A program made the translations under genes and the position numbers. Below the pieces are notes generated by a model. It did no database searches. It was not told the DNA's origin and worked only from the letters and a program-made list of their open reading frames with translations. A stretch of DNA of 64,000 nucleotides. It comes from a bacterium (GTDB lineage: Bacteria; Desulfobacterota; Binatia; HRBIN30; CADEER01). The first letter of the stretch is position 1. Each line of letters begins with the position of its first letter. This document shows, in pieces, positions 7,646-16,794 of the stretch. The DNA lies in NCBI GenBank assembly GCA_030430165.1, contig JAUIGL010000019.1, positions 1-64,000 of the forward strand. The letters are read 5' to 3'.

Positions 7646-9040
7646 TCACCCAGCATTCGCCTCCGCCGCGCGCAGCCAGCGGCCGGTGCGCATCCAGGCC
7701 GCGGTGGCGACCAGGGAGGCGATGTTGCTGAGCAGCAGCGCGGTCCAGATGCCGAGCTCGGCGAGGCCGGTTCGCGACAGCAGGAAGGCGAAGGGGATCG
7801 TCACCAGGAAGACGACGCCGAGCGAGATCGACATCGGCACCAGAAAATCGCCGGCGCCTTGCAGCGCGCGCAGCAGCACGAAGTAGATCGCCACCAGCGA
7901 GAACGATGCCGCAAAGAAGAGCATGTAGGTCGCGCCGACCCTGAGCACGGCAGGATCGTCGGTGAGCAGCGAGAGCAGCTCGACCCGGAAGAAGGCGAGG
8001 ATGGCGAGTGCCGGCCACATGATCGAGACGTGCAGCTTGGTCATCGAGCGGACGACGTCCTTGGCTCGCTGCGCGTCGCCGGCGCCCACCGCCTGACCGA
8101 CCAGGGTGGCGCAGGCGTTGACCAGCGGAAACGAGATCAAGGGTACGATCATGCCGAGGCGCAGGCCGATCGAGTATGCCGCTTGGATCGCGGGGTCGAA
8201 GCCGCGCATGATGCGCAGAACGGTGAAGGTCGTGACGACCATGCCGATCATCTGCAGCGCGGGCGGCCACGACTTGCGGGCGATCTCGCGCAGGATCTCC
8301 GGGTTGGGGCGCAGGTCGGCGAGGCGCACCGTGACTTTCGACCAGCCGCGGAAGAGCACCGTCGCGTAGATGAGAAACGAAAGGATCTGCCCGCTGGCGA
8401 TGCCGATGGCGACGCCGCTGATGCCGAGCCTGGGGAAGCCGAGGTTGCCGAAGATCAGCGTCCACTCGACGAAGAGGGTGATCGGGAACTGGACCAGCGA
8501 GACGATCATCGGCGTGCGCCCGTCTCCCGCCCCGACCAGAATGCCGCGCGAGATCATGCCGCCGACCAGGCCGATGTTGAGCAGCAACAGCAGGCGGAGG
8601 TAGGGCACGCCTTCGCCGGCGAACTCGGGCCGCGCCCCGGACAGAGCGAACAGGCGCGCCGGCAGGAAGGTGCCGGCGAGCATTACGGATACCGATACGG
8701 CGGCGACCAGGAGCAGCGCCTGGCCGACGGTTCGCCCGGCGCGCGCGTCGTCGCCGGCGCCGATCGCTTGTGCAATCAGAGACTGCGTGCCGAAGCTCGC
8801 ACCCAGCATCAACATCATCAGGAGTTGCCAGATCGTCTGGTTGATGATGATGGCCGCGGCCATCGGCTGGTCGCCGAGGGTGCTGAGAAACCCCAGGTCG
8901 ATGACCTGGAAGACGACGGCGCCGAGGTTGCTGACCAGCAGCGGCGCCGCCAGCGAGATCGCGTTGCGCGCGATCGAGCCGGTGGTCAGGTCTGCGCGCG
9001 CGGCGGCCGGCCGTGCGGCCGGGCCGCCGCTGTCGCTCAC
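7646..9040 (-). CDS. MATE-family multidrug/organic cation efflux protein
   Basis: 464 residues from a GTG start whose GTGA overlaps the stop of the upstream P450 gene, so translation is probably coupled. About twelve hydrophobic helices are visible in the two six-helix halves expected of MATE transporters; the first starts at SIARNAISLAAPLLVSNLGA. Conserved features include LSTLGDQPMAAA near residue 55 and VNACATLVGQAVGAGD in the second half. MATE proteins export cationic or hydrophobic compounds using Na+ or H+ gradients. Pairing with a P450 suggests export of a hydroxylated product or of a toxic substrate, which is inference. Confidence 0.92.
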   Translation of the reverse strand: MSDSGGPAARPAAARADLTTGSIARNAISLAAPLLVSNLGAVVFQVIDLGFLSTLGDQPMAAAIIINQTIWQLLMMLMLGASFGTQSLIAQAIGAGDDARAGRTVGQALLLVAAVSVSVMLAGTFLPARLFALSGARPEFAGEGVPYLRLLLLLNIGLVGGMISRGILVGAGDGRTPMIVSLVQFPITLFVEWTLIFGNLGFPRLGISGVAIGIASGQILSFLIYATVLFRGWSKVTVRLADLRPNPEILREIARKSWPPALQMIGMVVTTFTVLRIMRGFDPAIQAAYSIGLRLGMIVPLISFPLVNACATLVGQAVGAGDAQRAKDVVRSMTKLHVSIMWPALAILAFFRVELLSLLTDDPAVLRVGATYMLFFAASFSLVAIYFVLLRALQGAGDFLVPMSISLGVVFLVTIPFAFLLSRTGLAELGIWTALLLSNIASLVATAAWMRTGRWLRAAEANAG

Positions 9041-10305
9041 TTCGTCGCGCTCGGAGAGAACTCACACGGCATGTGTTTGATGCCGTGGATGAAGTTCGAG
9101 ACCAGCCGGTCGGGGGCGCCGCTCACCTGGAGGTCGGGCAGCCGGGCGAAGATTTCCCGGAACATGACCTTGATCTCGCGCCGCGCCAGGTGGGCGCCGA
9201 GACAGTAGTGCGGGCCGGGTCCGCCGTAGCCGACGTGGTCGTTCGGACTTCGCCGCACGTCGAATTGGAAGGGATCTTCGAAGGCTGTCTCGTCGCGGTT
9301 GCCGGAGCAGTAGAAGAGCACGACCTTCTGGCCGGCCTCGATCTTCTGGCCGCCGATCTCGGCGTCGCGGGTCGCGGTTCGGCGGAAGTGAATCACCGGC
9401 GTCGCCCAGCGCACGATCTCTTCGACCGCGGTCGGCGCGATCGCGTCGAAGTCCGCCTGCCAGATCGCCCGCTGCTCCGGGTACTCGCACAACACCTGCA
9501 TCCCGTGGCTTATCGCATTGCGGGTGGTTTCGTTGCCGGCGACCACCAGCAGAATGAAGAAGGACGCCAGCTCCTGGTCGCTCAGTCGTTCTCCGTCGAG
9601 CTCGGCGTTGACCAGCAGCGAGGTCAGGTCGTCGGCCGGCGCGTCGCGCCGCTTTTCGGCGAGCTCCATGAACAGCTGGTTGAGCTCGGATCCGGCGGTG
9701 AGCATCATCGGAATCGCCTGCATGAGATCCGGCACGTACTCGGGGTCGCCGGCGCCGAGGATGATGTTGGTCCGGTCGAAGACGAACTGGTAGTGGCTCT
9801 CGGGAATCCCCATCATCTCGCAGATGATGCGCAGCGGCAGGGCGGCGGCGATGTCGGTGACGAAGTCGCACGAGCCGCGCTCGGCGACGCCGTCGATGAT
9901 CTCCCGCGCCGCCTGCTCGACGCCGACTTCGACCTTGGCCAGCTGCCCGGGCGTGAAGCCGCGCGAGACGATCCGGCGCAGTCGCGCGTGTTGCGGGTCG
10001 TCCATGTTGATCATCGAGCCGAAGAAGGCGAGGAAGGGCTCGGGCATGTCGCCGATACTGGTGCCCTTGCCGGAGCAGAACGCTTCCGGAGTCCGGCTCG
10101 CCTCGAGGATGTCCTCGTACTTGGTCAGCGCCCAGTAGCCGGCGCCTTTCGGGATGATCTCGAGATCGGGCTCTTCGTGGAACGAAACCGGGCGTTCCCG
10201 GCGCAGAGTCTGGAACGCTCCCTCGCGTTCCTCGATCGGTCGCTTCCAGAATTCGAGATCGGAGAGGTCGATCTCGTCGAGTCCGAGTACCGGCGCTGGT
10301 TCCAT
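9037..10305 (-). CDS. Cytochrome P450, CYP125/CYP142-like
   Basis: 422 residues. The I-helix oxygen-activation motif is AGNETT (256-261), the K-helix ExxR is E296/R299, and the haem loop is GYGGPGPHYCLG with the axial Cys at C368; the usual Phe of that loop is Tyr, as in several steroid hydroxylases. The GAGDPEY loop and the C-terminal SNFIHGIKHMP segment resemble the actinobacterial CYP125/142/124 group that hydroxylates sterol or methyl-branched side chains. There is no membrane anchor, so it is a soluble class I enzyme needing separate ferredoxin and reductase, neither encoded nearby. Substrate is inferred. It is coupled by a 4-base overlap to the MATE gene downstream. Confidence 0.93.
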   Translation of the reverse strand: MEPAPVLGLDEIDLSDLEFWKRPIEEREGAFQTLRRERPVSFHEEPDLEIIPKGAGYWALTKYEDILEASRTPEAFCSGKGTSIGDMPEPFLAFFGSMINMDDPQHARLRRIVSRGFTPGQLAKVEVGVEQAAREIIDGVAERGSCDFVTDIAAALPLRIICEMMGIPESHYQFVFDRTNIILGAGDPEYVPDLMQAIPMMLTAGSELNQLFMELAEKRRDAPADDLTSLLVNAELDGERLSDQELASFFILLVVAGNETTRNAISHGMQVLCEYPEQRAIWQADFDAIAPTAVEEIVRWATPVIHFRRTATRDAEIGGQKIEAGQKVVLFYCSGNRDETAFEDPFQFDVRRSPNDHVGYGGPGPHYCLGAHLARREIKVMFREIFARLPDLQVSGAPDRLVSNFIHGIKHMPCEFSPSATK

Positions 10306-10317
10306 GGCGCGCGAGCT

Positions 10318-10375
10318 TAGCCCGGACTCTTCATGAATTCCACGTCGCGGTGCCGTCGAGCGGATGCCGGATCGG
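10318..10375. repeat. Dispersed intergenic motif, copy B
   Basis: Second copy of the block at 5066-5123, here 12 bases upstream of the P450 start codon, again in a divergent intergenic region (the luciferase-like gene starts at 10521). The core TAGCCCGGAC and ATGAATTCCACGTCGCG are unchanged, and the CGGATCGG end falls at the same offset. The remaining intergenic bases up to 10520 show no recognisable gene or RNA. Confidence 0.6.
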
Positions 10376-10520
10376 GACGAGCGGGGACTCGCGGCCGGCG
10401 GATCCCCGGCCCGGATGGGGGCTCGATCGGCGATGCTGTCGTGGAGTTGCGGCGTCGGTGGGCGACGTGGTCATCTGGCCGACAACCTGAACGCACCTCT
10501 CGCAAGGAAAGGCGGAAACG

Positions 10521-11462
10521 ATGTCGCATCCGATTCGGTTTGGAGTCCAAACGGGCCAGCAGACGGCGAGCTGGGACCAGATACGCGCGGTCTGGGAACG
10601 AGCCGACGCGCTCGGCTACGACTCACTGTGGGCGTACGACCATTTCTACCCGATCTTCACCGAGCCGACCGGGCCATGCCTCGAGGCGTGGTCTCTACTC
10701 GGAGCCCTGGCGCAGGTGACCGAGCGGGCTCGTATCGGGCATCTGGTGAACGGCAACACCTACCGCAACCCGTGCGTGCTGGCCAAGTCGGCGACTACGG
10801 TCGATCACATCAGCGGCGGCCGGCTCAATCTGGGGATCGGCGCCGGTTGGTTCGAGTACGAGCACGAGAGCTTCGGCATCGACTTCAAGACGGTGCTCGG
10901 CCGGCTCGAGGCGCTCGACGAAGCGACCCAGATCATCAAGGGGATGTTCGAGCAGGAAAGCATCTCGCTCGACGGCAAGCACTACCGGGTCAAGGAAGCG
11001 CGCTGCGAGCCGAAGCCGATCCAGAAGCCGCACCCGCCGATCATGATGGGCGGCACCGGCCGCAAGGTGATGCTGAAGTTGGTGGCGAAGTACGCCGACC
11101 AGTGGAATGCCAACAAGACGCCGGACGAGATGGCCGAGCTGGTCGAAGTCATTCGCCGCCACGGCGATGCGGTGGGGCGCGATACTTCGGCGATCGAGAA
11201 TACGGTGATGCTGCCCCTCGGCTACGGGTCGCCGAAAGAGGTGCAGGATTTCCTGTGCACGGTGGTAGCGGGGATGCTCGAGTGCTCGCCGGAGAAAGCG
11301 CGCGAGGCGATCATGATCGGCGACAAGCAGGAGTGCCTCGACACCATCGAGCGCTACCAGAAGGCCGGAGTGACGCATTTCATCTTCATGTTGATGGCGC
11401 CGTACGATCTCGACCAGCTACAGGCCTTCGCCGAGGATGTCGCTGCCGAGTTTCGAGCGTGA
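10521..11462 (+). CDS. LLM-class (luciferase-like) F420-dependent oxidoreductase
   Basis: 313 residues, beginning SHPIRFGVQTGQQTASWDQI with the family's first beta strand. The segments DSLWAYDHFYPIF, RIGHLVNGNTYRNPCVLAKSATTVDHISGGRLNLGIGAGW and HPPIMMGGTGRKVMLKLVAKYADQWN are diagnostic of the luciferase-like TIM barrel. Members use F420H2 or FMNH2 for hydride transfer or monooxygenation; F420 is inferred from similarity to the actinobacterial-style subgroup. The start has a purine-rich AAGGAAAGGCGG upstream. It is followed after 13 bases by an SDR gene, forming an apparent three-gene run to 13280. Confidence 0.9.
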   Translation: MSHPIRFGVQTGQQTASWDQIRAVWERADALGYDSLWAYDHFYPIFTEPTGPCLEAWSLLGALAQVTERARIGHLVNGNTYRNPCVLAKSATTVDHISGGRLNLGIGAGWFEYEHESFGIDFKTVLGRLEALDEATQIIKGMFEQESISLDGKHYRVKEARCEPKPIQKPHPPIMMGGTGRKVMLKLVAKYADQWNANKTPDEMAELVEVIRRHGDAVGRDTSAIENTVMLPLGYGSPKEVQDFLCTVVAGMLECSPEKAREAIMIGDKQECLDTIERYQKAGVTHFIFMLMAPYDLDQLQAFAEDVAAEFRA

Positions 11463-11475
11463 GCGGGGGGAGCGA

Positions 11476-12270
11476 ATGGGACGGCTAGACGGAAGGGTAG
11501 CGCTGGTCACCGGCGCGGCATCGGGAATCGGCTCGGCGACGGCGCTGCGCCTGGCAGAGGAGGGGGCATCGATCGTCGGCGTCGACGTCAGCGCGACCCC
11601 GGACGGGCGCTGGGAGCAGGCCTGCAAAGTCGCGCCGCGCCACTCGTACGAGGAGGCCGACGTGCGCGACGACGCGCGCATCGGCGAGATCGTCGCCCGC
11701 GTCAAGAGCGACTTCGGGCGGATCGACGTGCTGGTGAACTCGGCGGGAACGCCGGGCGGCGGCGCGGTGCACGACCTCGAGCCGGCCGAGTTCGAGCGCG
11801 TCATCGGGATCAATCTCACCGGAACGTTCATCCCGTGCCGGCACGTGTTGCGGGTGATGCTCGAGCAGGAGAGCGGCAGCATCGTCAACATCGCCAGCAT
11901 CGAGGGACTGCAGGGGTGCGAGGGGGGCAGCGCCTACAACGCCTCCAAGGGCGGGGTGGTCCTGCTCACCCGAAGTATGGCGATGGACTACGCGCGCAAG
12001 GGAATTCGGGTCAATGCGGTGTGCCCGGGCTTCATCGAAACGCCGATGTTCGAGTCGGTGTGGGCGATGGGTGGGCTGGAGGAGGTCAAGGAGCGGATTC
12101 GCGACGCGCACCAGGTCGGTCGCTTCGGCAAGGCCGAAGAGATTGCCAACGCGGTGCTGTTTCTCGCCAGTGACGAGTCGTCCTTCGTCACCGGACACGC
12201 CCTGCCGGTGGACGGCGGTTTCATCGCCGGCCACCGCTTCGGAGTCGCCGCGCTGATGGGATTGGAGTAA
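11476..12270 (+). CDS. SDR-family NAD(P)-dependent oxidoreductase
   Basis: 264 residues. It is a classical short-chain dehydrogenase: the cofactor motif TGAASGIG is near residue 13, NSAG follows at the end of the central strand, the catalytic Ser is in NIASIEG and the YxxxK motif is YNASK. PGFIETPMF and the C-terminal VTGHALPVDGGF are standard. The Asp at the end of the second strand (GVDVS) favours NAD+ over NADP+. Substrate is unknown; it probably interconverts an alcohol and ketone in the same pathway as the flanking luciferase-like and extended-SDR enzymes. ATG 11476 was chosen because the Rossmann fold begins directly after it. Confidence 0.93.
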   Translation: MGRLDGRVALVTGAASGIGSATALRLAEEGASIVGVDVSATPDGRWEQACKVAPRHSYEEADVRDDARIGEIVARVKSDFGRIDVLVNSAGTPGGGAVHDLEPAEFERVIGINLTGTFIPCRHVLRVMLEQESGSIVNIASIEGLQGCEGGSAYNASKGGVVLLTRSMAMDYARKGIRVNAVCPGFIETPMFESVWAMGGLEEVKERIRDAHQVGRFGKAEEIANAVLFLASDESSFVTGHALPVDGGFIAGHRFGVAALMGLE

Positions 12271-12275
12271 CCCGG

Positions 12276-13280
12276 ATGCGGGTCGCTCTCACCGGCTCGA
12301 CCGGGTTTCTCGGTTCGCACCTTGCCGAGGCACTGGTCGGCGCCGGGCACGAGCTCGTCTTGTTGGTGCGCAGCGCCGACAAGGCGCAGCGCATCCTGAC
12401 GCCGCGCGGCGTCTGGCCGGCCGACACCGTGGTCGGCGACATGGCGGACCGCGCGGCGGTCGGCCGCTTGCTCGAGGGCTGTGACGCGGTGGTGCACGCC
12501 GCCGCGCAGTTCTACGGAGACGAGTCGATCCTGCGCGCCAACGTCGAAGGGGCGCGCAACCTGCTCGGCGTCGGCGTCGAGCTCGGGCTCGACCCGGTGG
12601 TGTACATATCGACGATCGCGGCGATGTTCCCGCCCCCCGGGAACATCATCACGGTCGACGATCCGATCGTGACCATGAAGACGACCTATGGACAGTCGAA
12701 GTCGGAGGGGGAGCGCATCGCGCGCGAGCTACAGGCGCGAGGCGCCCCGGTGGTCACCGTCTATCCCGGCGGCATCCACGGTCCCGACGATCCGGGGCCG
12801 ACCGAGGGGACCAAGGGCCTGCGCGATCGGATACGCTTCGGCTGGTTGCGCACCACCGGCGGAATGCCGCTGGTCGACGTGCGCGACGTCGCCAGTATCG
12901 TGGCGCTGGCTTGCGTCTCGGGCCGCGGTCCCAAGCGCTACATGGCTGGAGGCAACTTCCTGCCGTGGATGGAGGAGGCGGATCTCTGCGAAGAGCTCAC
13001 CGGCGCCAAGGTCAAGCGCTATCCGGGGCCGCCCCCTCTGGTGCGCGCGGTCGGCCACCTGGTCGACTTCGCCAAGTGGCTCGTGCCGTCGTTCGATTAC
13101 CCGCTGACCAGCGAGGCCGCCGAGTTCGTGACGCGCAGCGTGCCATGTGACAGCAGCGCAACCTTGCGCGAGCTCGGCTTCAGCTACCGTCCGCCGCGCG
13201 AAACCCTGCGCGACACATTGGTCTGGCTCTACCAGGTCGGCGAGCTGAACGCGTCGCACGTCGGCAAGCTCGCCGGTTGA
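12276..13280 (+). CDS. Extended SDR, NAD-dependent epimerase/dehydratase or 3-beta-HSD-like
   Basis: 334 residues, starting 5 bases after the preceding SDR. The motif TGSTGFLG at residues 6-13 binds the cofactor, VVHAAAQF follows, and YxxxK is YGQSK in the TTYGQSKSEGERIA helix. VYPGGIHGPDDPG and PLVDVRDVA are typical of the atypical/extended SDR group that includes dihydroflavonol-reductase- and 3-beta-hydroxysteroid-dehydrogenase-like enzymes. Two hydrophobic stretches in the last third (around PPLVRAVGHLVDFAKWLVP) may contact membrane lipid. It ends 8 bases short of a convergent gene. The substrate is unknown; a sterol or polyprenyl alcohol would suit the neighbourhood. Confidence 0.88.
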   Translation: MRVALTGSTGFLGSHLAEALVGAGHELVLLVRSADKAQRILTPRGVWPADTVVGDMADRAAVGRLLEGCDAVVHAAAQFYGDESILRANVEGARNLLGVGVELGLDPVVYISTIAAMFPPPGNIITVDDPIVTMKTTYGQSKSEGERIARELQARGAPVVTVYPGGIHGPDDPGPTEGTKGLRDRIRFGWLRTTGGMPLVDVRDVASIVALACVSGRGPKRYMAGGNFLPWMEEADLCEELTGAKVKRYPGPPPLVRAVGHLVDFAKWLVPSFDYPLTSEAAEFVTRSVPCDSSATLRELGFSYRPPRETLRDTLVWLYQVGELNASHVGKLAG

Positions 13281-13288
13281 AGCCCCCG

Positions 13289-14203
13289 TCACCACTCCAC
13301 GTTGGACAGTTTGGCGAGCGCCAGATGCAGGGCCTGGGTTCCGTCGCGCCCGTGCCCCTGTGCCTGCAGCGCGACGTAGAGTTGCTGCGCCAGGGCCAGC
13401 CCGGGCAGCGACAGCTCCATGCGGCGCGCTTCGTCGAGGGCGATCCCCATGTCTTTGATGAAGTGCTCGACGTAGAAGCCGGGTGCGAAGTCGCGGCGGA
13501 CGATACGCGGCGCCAGATTGGTCAGGGAAAAGCTCGCCGCCGCGCCGCCCGAGACCGACCGGAGGACGGTTTCCAGGTCGAGGCCGGCCTTGTGAGCGTA
13601 GAGCAGCGCCTCGCAGACGCCGATCATGTTGGTCGCGATCAGCGTCTGGTTGACCATCTTGGTGTGTTGTCCGGCGCCGGGTCCGCCCTGGCGAACGATG
13701 GTCTTGCCGAGCGCGCGCCAGCAGGCATCGAGGGATGCGATCGCGTCGGCGTCGCCGCCGATCATGATCGACAATCGCGCCTCGCGCGCTCCGACGTCGC
13801 CTCCCGAGACCGGCGCGTCGATGCTGGCCACCTTTCTCTCTGCGGCGCGCTCGGCGATCTCGACGGCGAGCCGGGGCTGGCTGGTGGTCATGTCGACGAG
13901 GATCGAGCCCGCGGCGCAGCCAGCCAAGGCGCCGTCGTCGCCGAGCACGACGCGGCGAACGTCCTCGGGGAAGCCGACCATGGTGAACACCACGTCGCTC
14001 CGCTCGGCGACGGCGCGCGGGCCGTCCGCCCAGGCCGCGCCGGCGGCCAGGACCGGCTCGGCCTTGGCGCGGGTTCGCGTGTGCACGGTCGCGCTGAAAC
14101 CCGCGTCGATCAGGTGGCGGCACATGCTTGCGCCCATGACCCCCAGCCCGACCCATCCGATTCGAGTTCGGCCGGGCATCGCTGCGGCTCGCGAATTGCT
14201 CAT
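13289..14203 (-). CDS. NAD(P)-dependent oxidoreductase, 3-hydroxyisobutyrate dehydrogenase family
   Basis: 304 residues. The Rossmann motif [13 protein letters not shown] lies near residue 19, the substrate-loop [22 protein letters not shown] is characteristic of beta-hydroxyacid dehydrogenases, and the catalytic Lys is in [11 protein letters not shown]. Enzymes of this family oxidise 3-hydroxyisobutyrate, 6-phosphogluconate-like or tartronate-type acids; the exact substrate is not readable. Several Met codons occur near the N-terminus, and MPGRTRIGW nine residues in is an alternative start. It faces the extended SDR convergently and is divergent from the MDR gene across about 100 bases. Confidence 0.9.
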   Translation of the reverse strand: MSNSRAAAMPGRTRIGWVGLGVMGASMCRHLIDAGFSATVHTRTRAKAEPVLAAGAAWADGPRAVAERSDVVFTMVGFPEDVRRVVLGDDGALAGCAAGSILVDMTTSQPRLAVEIAERAAERKVASIDAPVSGGDVGAREARLSIMIGGDADAIASLDACWRALGKTIVRQGGPGAGQHTKMVNQTLIATNMIGVCEALLYAHKAGLDLETVLRSVSGGAAASFSLTNLAPRIVRRDFAPGFYVEHFIKDMGIALDEARRMELSLPGLALAQQLYVALQAQGHGRDGTQALHLALAKLSNVEW

Positions 14204-14309
14204 CGTGCTCTCCGTTCGCTGGTCGGCAACAGATGACCGATCGACGACCGGAAGTCGATCGCCGGCAGCAATGGTGGCGCCCCCGCCGGGTGCTCGCTAG
14301 GATCGCGTG

Positions 14310-15281
14310 ATGCGCGCTGTGCTTTGTGAACGCTACGGAGACCTCGACGGTCTGGGCTTGCGCGAGCTGCCCGATCCGGTGCCCGGGGAAGGGCAGGTCT
14401 GCATCGAAGTGCGCGCCGCCGCGCTCAACTTCACCGACTGCCTCCTGGTGCGCGATCGCTACCAGGTGTCGGCTGGCTTGCCATTCGTTCCGGGCAGCGA
14501 GATCGCCGGTGTGGTGCGCGAGGTAGGCCCCGGTGTCGCCGAGTGGCAGCCGGGAGACACCGTGTTCGGCATGGCCTTCGTCGGCGGCTTTGCCGATCGC
14601 ATCGTCATGCCGGCGCGGTCGCTCAAGCGGGTTCCCGACGGAGTCGACTTCGGTGAGGCGGCGGCTTTCTTCGTTGCCTTCAGCACGGCGTACGGCGCGC
14701 TGGTCCACGCCGGCGAGGTGAAGTCGGGAGACAGGGTCGTCGTCCTCGGCGCCGCCGGCGGCGTCGGCCTGGCTGCGGTGCAAATCGCCCGCCATCTGGG
14801 GGCGACGGTCATCGCAGCGGCGTCGTCTGCGGCGAAGCTCGAGGTTTGTCTGGAGGAGGGCGCGCGGCACGGCATCGACTACGCGCGCGAACCGCTCAAG
14901 GAGCGCATCAAGGAGCTCAGCGGCGGCGGAGCCGATGTCGTCATCGATCCGGTCGGCGGCGATTTCTCGGAGGCGTCGTTCCGGGCGATGGCGGTAGGCG
15001 GGCGCTTCGTCGTCGTCGGCTTCGCCAGCGGCTCGATCGGTTCGATCCCGCTCAATCTGCCGCTACTCAAGGGAGCGCAGGTGCGCGCCTTCGACATCGC
15101 CAAGGTCGCCGCCTACGACTCGGGCGGCTTGCGGGACATGGAGGCCGTGCTGCTGGCGAAGCTGGCCGCCGGCGAGCTGCGTCCGCGCATCAGCGCGCGC
15201 TACCCGCTGCAGCGCGCCGGCGAGGCGCTACGCGCCATGGAGGAGCGGCGAGCGATCGGCAAGATCGTCGTCGAGCCGTAG
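14310..15281 (+). CDS. NADPH:quinone oxidoreductase-like MDR enzyme
   Basis: 323 residues from ATG 14310 (GTG 14307 adjoins it). This is a zinc-free medium-chain dehydrogenase/reductase: the N-terminal GroES-like fold has GLPFVPGSEIAGVVREVG, and the Rossmann domain has VVLGAAGGVGLAAVQIARHLGATVIAAASS. VIDPVGGDFSEASFRAM and GRFVVVGFASG are diagnostic of the quinone oxidoreductase/zeta-crystallin branch. No structural or catalytic zinc Cys clusters are present. Members reduce quinones or enoyl-CoA/enone double bonds with NADPH. It precedes the HMG-CoA synthase-like fusion by 80 bases. Confidence 0.9.
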   Translation: MRAVLCERYGDLDGLGLRELPDPVPGEGQVCIEVRAAALNFTDCLLVRDRYQVSAGLPFVPGSEIAGVVREVGPGVAEWQPGDTVFGMAFVGGFADRIVMPARSLKRVPDGVDFGEAAAFFVAFSTAYGALVHAGEVKSGDRVVVLGAAGGVGLAAVQIARHLGATVIAAASSAAKLEVCLEEGARHGIDYAREPLKERIKELSGGGADVVIDPVGGDFSEASFRAMAVGGRFVVVGFASGSIGSIPLNLPLLKGAQVRAFDIAKVAAYDSGGLRDMEAVLLAKLAAGELRPRISARYPLQRAGEALRAMEERRAIGKIVVEP

Positions 15282-15361
15282 GCGCGGTCGCGGCTCGGGC
15301 CGGCCTGTTGCCGCTGGCGCCGCTTGTTAGACGCTACCGATCGCGATAGCCGTGTTGGATT

Positions 15362-16762
15362 ATGACCGGTATCACCGCCTGCGGAGCCTACATCCCGATG
15401 ACCCGGTTGCCGCTGTCGCTGATCCAGGGCCGAGCGGCGAAAGATGGCGGCCCGGAGAAGGCGGTCGCCTTCTACGACGAGGATCCGGTGACGATGGCGG
15501 TTGCCGCGGCGGTCGATTGTCTCGCCGATCGCGACCGCGCGGGGATCGACGCGGTGTACTTTGCCTCGACGACGTATCCGATGCGCGAGAAGCAGGCGGC
15601 GGTCGTCGTCGCCAAGGCGCTCGATCTGCGGCGCGACGTCGAGACCGCGGATTTCACCGGCTCGCTGCGTTCGGGCACCGATGCGATCAAGGCCGGCATT
15701 CGCGCCGTCGCTGCCGGCGCCGCTCGCAGTGCTCTGGTGGCGGTCGGCGACTGCCGTATGGGGTCGCCGCGCGGCGCGCTGGAGCGCAATCTGGGGGACG
15801 CCGCGGTCGCCTTTCTCGTCGGCAACGACGGGGTCGTCGCGACCCTCGACGGCTCGGCGGCTATCGCCAACGAGATGCAGGACCTGTGGCGCAGCGATGG
15901 CGATGACTTCACCCACAGCTGGGAGGACCGCTTCGTCGTTCAGGAGGGATACGTTCCGCTGATGGTCGAGGCGGTGCGGGCCTTGTTGCAGAAGTCGGGA
16001 GCCGCGATCGCCGACTACGCCAAGTGCGCGCTGTACGCTCACGACGCTCGCAGCCACGCGACGGTGGCGCGCAAGCTCGAGATCGGCGAGGATCGCATCG
16101 AGGACACCTTGTTCGGGCGGGTCGGCAACTGCGGCGCCGCCTTCGCTCCGTTGCTCCTCTGTGCGGCGCTGGAAGGCGCCAAGGCCGGCGACAAGATCCT
16201 GCTCGCGGGCTACGGAGACGGGGCCGAGGCGTTTTCCTTTTCCTGCGCCGCGCCGCTCGACCGCTCGTCGAGTCTCGGCGTTGCCGGACACTTGCAACGC
16301 AAGCGCCCGCTGCGTTCCTACGAGAGCTATCTGCGTTCGCGCGGTTTCGACAAGAAGGAGTGGGATGCGGGCACCAATCCCGGCTTGTCGGCGACGATTC
16401 GCTTGCGCGAGCGCGATGCCGACGTCGCGCTGGTCGGCGCCGCCTGCGCCGCGTGCGGTCAGGTCCACTTCCCGAAGCCGCGCGTTTGCTACAAGTGCCA
16501 CGCGCGCGACCAGTGGCAGCCGTATCGGCTTTCGGACAAGACGGGCCGGGTTCTCGGATACACTTTCGACTACTTCTTCCCGACCCCGGAGCCGCCGACG
16601 GTGATGACGATTTCCGAGGTGGACGGGTGTCGGGTCCACATTCAGCTGGCGGATGTTCCTCCGGACCAGGTCAAGCTGGAGCTGCCGGTGCGCTTCGCTT
16701 TCCGCAAGATCCACGATGCCGGCGGCAAGCCCAACTACTTCTGGAAGGCGGTCCCCGCCTGA
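15362..16762 (+). CDS. HMG-CoA-synthase-like domain fused to DUF35 OB-fold/zinc-ribbon
   Basis: 466 residues. Residues 1-330 have the thiolase-superfamily layout of HMG-CoA synthase-like proteins (MTGITACGAYIPMTRL start, VGDCRMGSPRG, LFGRVGNCGAAFAPLLL, LAGYGDGAEAFSF). The segment that should carry the catalytic Cys reads DFTGSLRSGT (98-106), with no Cys. The C-terminal 120 residues are a DUF35 protein: a rubredoxin-like zinc ribbon CAAC...CYKC followed by an OB fold ending VKLELPVRFAFRKI. In archaea and Phl-type systems separate HMGS-like, DUF35 and thiolase subunits form a complex in which DUF35 holds CoA intermediates. Here two parts are fused and the thiolase gene follows after 32 bases. 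Function beyond a CoA-handling complex is inference. Confidence 0.87.
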   Translation: MTGITACGAYIPMTRLPLSLIQGRAAKDGGPEKAVAFYDEDPVTMAVAAAVDCLADRDRAGIDAVYFASTTYPMREKQAAVVVAKALDLRRDVETADFTGSLRSGTDAIKAGIRAVAAGAARSALVAVGDCRMGSPRGALERNLGDAAVAFLVGNDGVVATLDGSAAIANEMQDLWRSDGDDFTHSWEDRFVVQEGYVPLMVEAVRALLQKSGAAIADYAKCALYAHDARSHATVARKLEIGEDRIEDTLFGRVGNCGAAFAPLLLCAALEGAKAGDKILLAGYGDGAEAFSFSCAAPLDRSSSLGVAGHLQRKRPLRSYESYLRSRGFDKKEWDAGTNPGLSATIRLRERDADVALVGAACAACGQVHFPKPRVCYKCHARDQWQPYRLSDKTGRVLGYTFDYFFPTPEPPTVMTISEVDGCRVHIQLADVPPDQVKLELPVRFAFRKIHDAGGKPNYFWKAVPA

Positions 16763-16794
16763 CCGGCCGGCGGGGGCAGATCGAGAGTCGTTCG

